Below, piece after piece: positions 55,450 through 64,000 of a stretch of 64,000 nt of DNA. The notes under the pieces were generated by a model that saw only the letters and a program-made list of their open reading frames with translations, was not told the DNA's origin and did no database searches. How positions within the stretch are numbered: the stretch's first letter is position 1; each line of letters starts with the position of its first letter. The DNA lies in contig JAEOAD010000015.1 in the NCBI GenBank assembly GCA_036365145.1, forward strand, positions 12,021,501 through 12,085,500, given 5' to 3'. A program made the position numbers and the translations under genes. This DNA is from Orientallactaga sibirica. Lineage: Eukaryota; Chordata; Mammalia; Rodentia; Dipodidae.

Positions 55450-55742
55450 AATGTTTGTGCCATGACACATACCTGGAGGTAAGAGAACAACCTCGGAATG
55501 TCAATCCTCCCCTACCACCTTACTTGAGACAAGGTCTTGCTTGTTGTTTGCCACTGTGAACACCAGACTCACTGCTTCGAAAGCTCTGGGATTCTCCTAA
55601 CTGCACTTCCCATTGATGAGGTGCATTAGCATTATAGATCCTTGTGCCACCATGTCTGGCTTTATATGGATTATTGGCATACAAACTCCTATTATCAGGA
55701 TTTCACAGCAAGCACTTGACAGGTGAGCTATCTCCCAGTCCC
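55450..55742 (-). mobile_element. B3-type SINE, diverged
   Basis: Minus strand: ACCTTACTTGAGACAAGGTC, TGAACACCAGACTCACTGCT, GTGCCACCATGTCTGGCTTT and a GAGCTATCTCCCAGTCCC head. Confidence 0.68.
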
Positions 55743-57989
55743 ACAAGGCCATATGAGTCAGCTAATATAACAAAAATGTTACCCCAGTGTTGAATAATTT
55801 CTTTAAATTTTTGGTGTAAAAGCAATTTTTGAGTTTACTTCTAGCTCAAATAATTTAAGATTCTACCATACTGAGGCATTCTTGGTTATCAGAATAACCA
55901 TGTTTTACAAATGTTAGAGACAGAATGAAAACACACACACACACACACACACTTTAATTAGAAAATTTTCCTGGTCTAGGGATGTAATAGCCTAGTGCTT
56001 TTTTTAAAATAGATAGTGCTTTTGCCCATGATTGTAGTCAATTTATTTTACAAAAACTATAATCTTAACATATCAGACTAACTGCTGAGTGTTGGTTAAC
56101 TGGGAGTTGGAGGAGCACAGAACTGGTGTGGATGAAGGCAGTCTGTTTGCATATTTTAGCCCAGAAAACATGATAAAGCAAATGCATTGGAGCCACCATT
56201 TCCTAAACACAGTAGTCTTAGAAGTGGCTGAATCTGGTATCTACTGTCTCTCAGAGATTGTTTTAATACCAATACTTTATGACCCATGCAGGGACCAGTG
56301 AACTGTGGCATTCCTTTGAGGTACAGAGGAAAGACCACTGAGATACAGTGCTGGACATATCAAGCAGAATTTTCAGGGTGTAATTCCATGTAGGAGAATT
56401 TGTCTGCCTGGATGAGCTTTATGAAAAGAAGCATAGGCTAAACAAGAAGGCAAAAATGGAAGACATGAATATATTCTATACTATTTTATCCTTAAAGAAG
56501 AAAGGTTGACTTTGAGAGCACAAATATTACAGTAAAAGATTCTTGTCTCTATAGTTAACATGTTGGGAAAAATCATTAAAGTTGTATATTTGCGTGTGTG
56601 TGGTATCTGGCTACTGTACTTTAACAACAATTCCTCTGGACATCATACAAGGTCAGAAAGTCACCTCAAGACCACCCTGCTTGAGGATTTGCTCACCACA
56701 CAGGACTGCATGCACTTTCTCAGCTGAGAAATGTCATCCAGCACCTTTCATATTTATAGTGACTCATAAACAGGAAACCAGTCCTGTCCATGACATCGTA
56801 ACTTTTTCATATCTCAAAGCCTTTTATGAAAATGAAAAAAATAAATAAAACACACACATACACACAACAAAACAAAACAAGAGAATTTCACTGCTTTTTG
56901 CTTTCTGGGCCAAAATAAATATTGCCAAATTAGTAAGGCATACTGAACAAATTAAGCACTAAATGCAAATTTATCAACTGAAATCCAATGGCAGAGTAAC
57001 TAAAGAGCTTGCAGCCATGGAATACAGCCCTATAAGTAGGTGTTTGTGTTGGCGAGTCTCTGCAGGGAGACATGGGAACAGTAATAGAAAGAGGGAGCAT
57101 TTCTGTTACACCCAAGATGAACAGTTTGTTTTAGAAAGTTCAAGTAAACAATGTCTAACATATACTCTCTGAATTCAGAGTCACAGTTGCTACTAAGTAG
57201 GAGATTAAAATAAATTGGCAAAATTTCTTTCTTTTTTTTTTTAAGTCATTTGGAAATATCCAAGTTATCGCAATAAATCATCGATGAGAAAGAAGTGTCT
57301 TTGAGACATGGACTAGCCATAGAAGTGCTTTAGCAAGGCTAATAAGAACTTCTCCCTTTAGGATATTTAATATCTCACAAAATAAACACATGATTTATCA
57401 ATATTTTCCAATGTCTCAAAGGAATATATACGGTGTATCCTTTAGGTTATAGCTATCATTTGTGAGGTCAACATTTATAAAATCATGTCTAGTGTCCTAT
57501 TTCAAGATGGATTTAGGGAAAATTGGGTAGGATAGATATGTGTGTGTCTGTGATATGGACTCAAGGTTGTTGCTTCCTTCTTTCATCAGATTGTCTCATC
57601 TACTTTCATATTAAAGATTCATGATGCAAATAACTTACTAAGATCTCTACATTGGATCTGTTTAAACCTTAGTATATTTGCCACCAACTTTGTTGTCTCT
57701 TCTTTGATACCAAACAAACAGGGATATAGAAAAAAAAATTTATTATACACCACACTTCAAGAATACAACGAGAAAAAAAATATGCCCACCTAGAAGGTTA
57801 TTTAGAAGCATTATTTTACTCAGGATGAGAGAGCACTGTAGTCAACTTTGCACATAGAGTTCAGAGGACACCCTGGATTCAACTTGTATTCCTTTCTAGA
57901 TCAATTGTCTAAGACCAGCACTTATACTCAGAAACATCTTAAGGGAGAAGAAATAGTTGATGTATTTTATAAAAGATTATGACCAAAGT
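55743..57989. other. Mostly unique stretch
   Basis: A (CA)n tract lies at 55929-55953 and a CA/AACAA patch at 56850-56880. Otherwise no repeat family is seen. 57220-57440 is AT-rich with TATCGCAATAAATCATCGAT-type sequence. No exon is supported. Confidence 0.45.
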
Positions 57990-58004
57990 TCAAAATAATT
58001 TTTT

Positions 58005-58254
58005 TTTTTTGGAGAGAGACACAGAGAGAGACTGAGAGAGAGAGAGAGAGGGAGAGGAAGACAGAGATGGGTATGCCAGCAGTGTCTCAGCTGCTGAGAA
58101 CGGAATCCAGATGCGTGTGCCCCCTTGTGGTCAAGTGTGGCATTGTGCCCTTGCGTCACTTTGCATCTGGCTAAAAGTGGGACCTGGAGATTGGAACCAG
58201 CGTTCTTAGGCTTAGGAGGCAGGCGCCTTAACCCCTAAGCCATCTCTCCAGCCC
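58005..58254 (-). mobile_element. DIP-type SINE, subfamily II, with 15-bp duplication
   Basis: Minus strand: T run, (GA)n, GATGGGTATGCCAGCAGTGT, CCCCCTTGTGGTCAAGTGTG and a head CATCTCTCCAGCCC. The perfect repeat TCAAAATAATTTTTT lies at 57990-58004 and 58255-58269. Confidence 0.95.
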
Positions 58255-58269
58255 TCAAAATAATTTTTT

Positions 58270-59258
58270 GATGTCATTTATCTGAGAAGTGACATAAAAT
58301 AAAAACAAACAGTATGGAAATTCCTTGGTGAAAATAATGAAATTTAGCATATAGAATATAGAATGATCTCTCTAATGGGTGAAGATTAGACAAAGTAGGG
58401 CCTTCAATGATTCTGGTTCTTAGTGTAGAATCCACAGACATACTTAGGATTCTAGGTGAGTGTCATGTCCTTCTTGTCAATTACAGCAAGAACTTCACAT
58501 GATGGTGCAATCCAGAGTCCCGATGTTCGAGTGGGTACTCCTGTGCTGTTGAAGACACAATGGCTTACTACTTTTGGCAGTTGGAAATTTAAAACAGTGA
58601 ATATCTTCTAAAATGAGACATTTGCCAATTATACTAGTTTCATTTATTTTCATGCAGGTTGAATGTCCCCCAAAACACTCTTGTGTGAGCTAATTTATCT
58701 ATCTCAAAGTACACTTTTTGTTTAGATAAATTGAACTGTGAATGTAAAAGTTCTGGCCAAATCCAGAGAACTAAACATTTGAGTAGATAAAGTGATTAGT
58801 ATGAATACTAATGGAGATGCAGTAACCAACTTGAACCAGTGTTTTTACTTTGTAAGAGACACCCTAGGAAAACATATACTACGCAGAAATTATGCTTCTA
58901 GACAGGCTTTGTAAGTGCAGTGAGCATGGAATAGAGTGGTTGGAGGTAGAATGGGATAGGCGTAACTACTTAGTTGGCATTAAGACCCCTACTCACACAA
59001 AAGTAACCTTTAAGCATGACTGCCCAGACTTCCTCAACTAGGAACCAAGTTCTGGGGTCCAATGCAAAGCTGAGAGTTCTTGGAGGTTTCCTTGGAGAGC
59101 AAGTTCTCCTGGCGAATGAGTCTGGTTCCTACAATCACTACTTTCTTTGCTATTTATCCAAGTCTTCTTTCAGACTTGTACCTTAGATCTATTTTCTGAG
59201 CATCCTGTTGCACACAGGTGAAAATAATCATGTGAAAATATATGTAGATCACTTACTC
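58270..59258. other. Intergenic stretch, nothing recognised
   Basis: No repeat family, RNA gene or exon seen. Confidence 0.5.
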
Positions 59259-59272
59259 CAATTTAAGTTTTT

Positions 59273-60463
59273 TTAAATTTTTTTTATTGACAACTTCTAT
59301 ACTTACAGACAATAAACCATGATATTTTCCTCCCCTCCTCCCATTCTTCTTCAAAACTCCATTCTCTGTCAAATCCCCTCCCTCTCTTCATTAATCTCTC
59401 TTTTAAGTTGATGGCATCATCTTTTTCTTCTATTATGAGGGTCTTGCATAGGTATTGCTGGGCTCTACAAGGTCATGGATATTGAGGCCAATTTCTGTCT
59501 GGGCAGTTTCACTGTCAGGAGTCGTACCCTTCCTTTGGCTCTTACATTCTTTCTGCCCCCTATTCTTCAATGTACCCTGAGCCTTGGAGGGTGTGACAGA
59601 GATATTTCAGTGCTGGACACTCCTCTGTCCCTTCTTCTTAGCTCTATGTTGCCTTTTGGGTCATCCCAGTGGTCATCGCCATCTGAAAAGAGAAGCTTCT
59701 CTAACCAGAAGTGAGAGCAGCATTAATATGTGAATATGAACATTAAGTGTAGTGCTTTCAGGGCAGCTTGGTGGGAATAATATATACATTTAGCCAGACA
59801 AGAGCAGGCTTTATACCCCTAAGGCTCATGACCTCCCCTGTCATAGACTTTTGCTTAGGTTTTTCAGTACCAGGTATGTATTCCCTCCCATAGAGAGGGC
59901 CTTCAGTCCAAATACGGAGCAGTTCGTTTCCCCAAGAGCAGACATGCCACTATTGCACCCGTTCGGTCATTGGGCCTGTCTGGCCAAACTTGAGTTTTCC
60001 AGTATCCACTGTTTTCACTGCTGATGACTTCTGTCTCCATTATAGCTGCATGCAGTGCAGCTTTTTCCAGCTTTCACTTAGCTGGTCTACAGGGAGAAGG
60101 TTATCTGCTCAGCACCAGCTTGCTTTCTCAGTGACCTTGCCACTCAGACAAGGGATGTCTTCAGCAATAGGGTCTTACCATCTGTTTCTCAAGGGAAACC
60201 TAAGGCCTTGGGAATAGCCTTTAATGCTTTAGAGGCTACAGGGACCTCCTTGGCCAACAACCCTCTGGAAGGTATCCCATCCCAGGCACTGAAAATTTTC
60301 TAGTAACAATCTATAGCTTCTAGTAGAAGAACAGATTACAGGGAGGAGAAAGGCCTAAGCAAGGCCATTAAGAGAATGCGTAAAAGAAGGGCAGGGGGAG
60401 GGTCAATCAAAATTCAAGATAGTCTGAATAAGACTTATGTAAACCTATTTTTTTGAATAATGG
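59273..60463 (-). mobile_element. L1-A copy 2, twin-primed 3' end
   Basis: 59273-60324 is minus-strand L1-A 3' UTR, homologous to 50-1080. 60325-60463 is the next part of the same 3' UTR (matching 1080-1230) but inverted. The repeat CAATTTAAGTTTTT at 59259-59272 and 60464-60477 flanks the whole, giving a 14-bp target duplication. It contains no coding sequence. Confidence 0.93.
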
Positions 60464-60858
60464 CAATTTAAGTTTTTAAACTTTTATTTATTGCCAAGTT
60501 CCATGATTATAGACAATAAACCATGATAATTCTCCCTCCCCCACTTTCCCCTTCACAAATCCACTCTCCATCATATCCAGTACCCCTCTCAATTAGTCGC
60601 TCTTTTATTTTATATCACTATCTTTTCCTCCTATTGTGAGGGTCTTGTGTAGGTAGTACCAGGTTCTATGAGGTCATGGATATCCATGCTATTTTGTGTC
60701 TGAAAGATTGCATTGTAAACAGTCTTACCTTTCCTTTTCCTCTTACTTTCTTTCTGCTACCTCTTCCACATTAGATCTTGAGCCTTGGAAGGTGTGATAG
60801 AGATATGTCATTGTTGAACACTACTCTGTCACTTATTCTCAGCACTATGGTGTCTTTT

Positions 60859-61100
60859 TTTAAATTTATTGTTATTTTTGGAGACACAGAGAGAGACAGA
60901 GGGAGAGGGAGAGGGAGATAGATAGAGAATGGGCACACCAGCAGTCTCTCAGCTGCTGTGAACGAAATCCCTTGTGGGCAAGTGCAGTATCGAGCCCTTG
61001 TGTCACTTTGCATCTGGATAAATGTGTTACCTAGAGATTGGAACTGGGTTTTTAGGCTTAGTAGGCAGGTGCCTTAACAGCTAAGCCATCTCTCCAGCCC
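60859..61100 (-). mobile_element. DIP-type SINE, subfamily II, in L1-A 3' UTR
   Basis: Minus strand with GAATGGGCACACCAGCAGTC and CCTTGTGGGCAAGTGCAGTA; the GATGCGTGTGCGCC block is deleted. A 13-bp repeat TATGGTGTCTTTT lies at 60846-60858 and 61101-61113. Confidence 0.93.
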
Positions 61101-61307
61101 TATGGTGTCTTTTGAGTCATCCCAGAGGTTGCACCCATTCATAAGAGAAGCTTCTCTAACCAAAAGTGAGAGTAGCATTAATGTATGGGTATGAACATTA
61201 AGAAATTTGTTTACAGGGCAGTTTGGTGAGCATGATCTATGCATTTAGCCAGACACCAGCAAGCACTGCCTTCCAAGGACTCATGATGTCCCTCATCATA
61301 GATTTTT

Positions 61308-61548
61308 ATTTATTTTATTATTTTAGAGAGAGTGAGAACAAGGGAGACAGAGCAAGAGAGAGAATTTACACACCAAGGCTTCAGCCACTGCAATTGAACT
61401 CCAGACACTTGAGCCACCCAGTCAGCATGTGTGACCTTGCATTTGCCTCACCTTTGTGTGTCTGGTTTACATGGGATCTGGAGAGTTGAACATGGGTCCT
61501 TAGGCTTTGCAGGCAAGTGCCTTAACCAATAAGCCATCTCTTCAGCCC
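61308..61548 (-). mobile_element. DIP-type SINE, subfamily III, in L1-A 3' UTR
   Basis: Minus strand with the extra central block CAGTCAGCATGTGTGACCTT, then GCCTCACCTTTGTGTGTCTG, as in the copy at 53400. The head ends CATCTCTTCAGCCCC. The flanks CATCATAGATTTT and CATTATAGGCTTT may be a decayed duplication. Confidence 0.85.
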
Positions 61549-62289
61549 CCATTATAGGCTTTTGACTGGGTTTTCAATATAAGGCATGCATTCCCTCCAA
61601 TGAAGCAGGCCTCCAGTCCAATTAGAGAGAAGATGGTTTCCCCCATCACAGACATGCCACTATTGCACCCATTGGCTCATTTGGCCTGGCTTGCAGTGTA
61701 CATTGTTGTTTAACTCTACTGATGACTTCACTCTCCCACAGGGCTACAGGCAGCATAGATTTTTCCAGCTTTCTGTCAGCTGGTCTTCAGAGATGGTATT
61801 TTTAGCTCAGCTCCAGATTGATATTTTAATGACATTGCAGTCCAGGAATGGGTAGTCTTCAGTGATAGAGTCTTTACAACTATTCCTAGTGGGAAAAAAG
61901 AGCTTTGGCAATGGTCTGTAATATTTTTAGGTATATGAGACCTCCCTGGACAACATCTCACTGGAAGGTATTCTATTCATGACCCTGAAATTTTTCTAGT
62001 AACAATCTATGACTTCTGGGTGTGCCAGTGCACAAAAAAGTAGGTTTACATGGTTTATTCATAAAATCTTAAATTTTAATTAACCCTCCCCCACCCTTCC
62101 TTAACTCAGTTATTTACTCTGACCTCACTTAGGTCATTCTACCCCATGTAATTTGTTCATCTACTTAAATATATACAATACCATTTGCTTAAGTGCTACT
62201 GTCTACTCCCTCCTTTATAACCCTTTTCTAGCTTACTGGCCTCTGCTACAGATTTTTACTCCAACTTACATACAAGCCTAAACATTTGT

Positions 62290-63541
62290 AGCTAGTATCC
62301 ACATACAAGAGAGAACATGTGGCACTTGTATTTCTAGGCCTGGGTTGGCTCACTAAGTATAATCCTTTCCAGATCCATCCATTCCTCTGCAAATTTAATA
62401 ATTTCACTTTCTTTACCAATGGAATAGAATTCCATTGTATAAATGTACTACATCTTCATTATCTATTCATTAGTTGAGGGCCATCTAGGCCTTTTCCATT
62501 TCCTAGCTATGGTGAATAAAGAGACAATAAGCATGGGAAAAAAAGTATCTCTAAGGTAATGAGATTAGTCATTGGGATATATGCCTAGGACTAACATAGC
62601 TGGGTCATATAGTAAATCTATTTTTTTTTTCTGTATCAGGAAACTCCACATTGATTCTCACAATAGCTGTACAAGTTTACATTTCCATCAACAGTGTAGA
62701 AGGTTCTTCTTTTTCTGCATCCTCACCAGCATTTATTGTCATTTGTTTTCTTGATGATAGCCATTCTGACATGAGTGAGATGGAATCTCAAAGTAGTTTT
62801 AATTTGCATTTCCCTGTTGTTTAAGGACGTAGAACATTTTTTAGAAGTTTATAGGCCATCTGCATTTCTTCTTTTGAGAACTATTTATTTAATTCTATAG
62901 CCCATTTTTTAATTAGGTTGTTTGATTTCTTCTTCTTTTTTTTAGTTCTTTGTATATCCTAGATATTAATCCTCTGTGAGATGTATAGCTGGCAAAAGCT
63001 TTCTCCCATTTTGTAGGTTGCCTATTTACTCTATTCATAGTGTCCTTTGTTGGACAATAGCTTTTTAATTTCATGAGGTCTCAGTGGCTGATTAATGGTT
63101 TTATTTCCTGAACAAATGGGATTATATTCAGAAATTCATCACCTATGACAATGTGTTCAAGGGTTTCCCAACTTTTTCCGCTAGCAATTTCAGAACTTCA
63201 GGTCTGATATTAAGGTCTTTGATGCATTTGGAATTGATTCTTGTGAATAAGAGAGATAAGGATCTATTTTCATCTTTGTACATATAAATATCCAGTTTTT
63301 CCAGCACCATTTATTGAAGAGGATGTATTTTCTAGAGAGAATTTTTTTTTGGCATTTGAGTCAAAAATTGGACGCTGTAGTTTCCCAGACTTACATCTGG
63401 GTCCGTATTCTATTCTATTGATTTACATGTCTATTTTTGTGCCAGCACCATGCTGTTTCTGTTGCTATGGCTCTGTAATATAGGTTAAAATCAAATATGG
63501 TGATATGGCCAGTTTGATTTTTGTTGCTCAAAATTGTTTTG
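62290..63541 (-). pseudogene. L1 ORF2 remnant, middle to C-terminus
   Basis: Recognisable in pieces: the C-terminal blocks near 62340-62600, the LLGIYP-type region near 62580, cysteine-rich region sequences near 62660-62780, and an [12 protein letters not shown] block near 63420-63470. Many stops and frameshifts. Not functional. Confidence 0.75.
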
Positions 63542-63547
63542 GCTAAG

Positions 63548-64000
63548 AAGGTGCTACATGAGTGACTGGGGGAAAATGACCCACATCTGTCCAAGCAACT
63601 CATGGTCTAAGCTACTTAGCAGCAAACAACCTGACACAATGCTCACCCAACTGCAATAGCGGCACACAGCCATGGTGGCTAACCAACTGCTCTTGAACTG
63701 GCTAATGGATCCACTCAGTGGAATGGAATCCATAGCTGGAACTGGGAAACAAGTCAGAACTGTATTCAAAAAATGAGTTCATTCCCCAATGTCAAGCTCC
63801 CACCAATCTTGGGCTACAAGCGGACCTATACCTATTAAATTCTTTCTAAAATAATAATGGTTATCCCATTTATCTGGTACTGACTTTACTGTCTGTTGGA
63901 GAATCTGCTTCTCTTTTTCAGATGGATGGAGAACCTGAGGAAAGAATCAGCCCATTGCACCTCACCAGTTCCCCAGCTGAAACCAGAGAGTAATTGGGGA
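63548..64000 (+). mobile_element. L1-B 3' UTR, cut by window end
   Basis: Plus strand, homologous to 48308-48770: GGTGCTACATGAGTGACTGG, AACCAACTGCTCTTGAACTG, ACTCAGTGGAATGGAATCCA and CTGCTTCTCTTTTTCAGATG. 5'-truncated inside the 3' UTR and inserted in, or next to, L1-A copy 3. Confidence 0.9.

Larger units (their letters stand above)
60478..63541 (-). mobile_element. L1-A copy 3, older, 3' UTR and ORF2 tail
   Basis: Minus strand: the tail complement and 3' UTR at 60478-62290 (interrupted by two SINEs), then ORF2 from its stop near 62290 to the [24 protein letters not shown] block near 63500. More diverged than copies 1 and 2. It ends at about 63541, where a plus-strand L1-B begins. It may resume beyond the window. 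Confidence 0.85.

Noticed and set aside
51661..55450. Local duplication between 51661-51730 and 55381-55450
   Set aside because: The similarity is explained by both being pieces of an old L1 ORF2; nothing else around them is shared.

Overview
This window is non-coding, repeat-dense mammalian DNA. It most likely comes from a dipodoid rodent (jerboa type, Jaculus or a close relative). The lineage call rests on its SINEs. It has many copies of a B2-superfamily SINE that starts with a GCTGGAGAGATGGCTTAG-type tRNA head, then a CCAGATGCACAAGG-type body and a (CT)n/(AATA)n tail, which matches the DIP element of Dipodidae as I know it. It also has B1 copies with the body form I associate with jerboa. 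Older B3, ID-like, MIR and URR1-like copies fit a rodent. No protein-coding exon of a host gene, tRNA, rRNA, CRISPR or bacterial feature is supported. Every long reading frame is part of a LINE-1 (L1), a SINE or a microsatellite.

I use three working labels for L1 groups that differ in 3' UTR. L1-A lies at 1-2865, 59273-60463 and 60478-63541. L1-B lies at 6396-8870, 14867-15209, 21905-29789, 38011-39395, 47571-49137, 49585-51070, 53725-54459 and 63548-64000. L1-C has small pieces near 19153 and 30600. Beneath these sits a layer of older L1 (about 14200-20860, 21480-34700 and 51640-52250).

Layout: 1-2865 is a 5'-inverted L1-A. 2866-5681 is repeat-poor. 5682-8870 holds SINEs and an internally deleted L1-B bridged by a B1 fragment. 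8871-14200 is mostly unique DNA with SINEs. 14200-20860 is an old L1 cut by later insertions. 21905-29789 is a nearly full-length L1-B inserted in another old L1 (21480-34700); it in turn received two SINEs and a class II-type solo LTR. 34716-47521 is mainly unique DNA with SINEs, an L1-B fragment, a MIR and solo LTRs of a TGTGGTAG-type family. 47571-54459 has three more L1-B insertions, B3 copies and long pyrimidine tracts. 54478-59258 is mostly unique. 59273-64000 is stacked L1-A and L1-B.

The L1 machinery probably explains most of the mobile sequence. L1 copies encode or once encoded ORF1p and ORF2p; the SINEs have no coding capacity and would have used L1 proteins in trans, as their A-rich tails and 7-18 bp target duplications indicate. 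The LTRs have 5- or 6-bp duplications typical of retroviral integration. No intact autonomous element remains. I found no undescribed functional system. The best second-look items are the nesting record, an L1 without its endonuclease region and with a repeated ORF1 segment, three twin-primed L1s, a B1-bridged L1 deletion, an inverted SINE pair, SINE subfamilies split by a central indel, and two repeat-free stretches rich in homeodomain-type AT motifs that may be conserved regulatory DNA.
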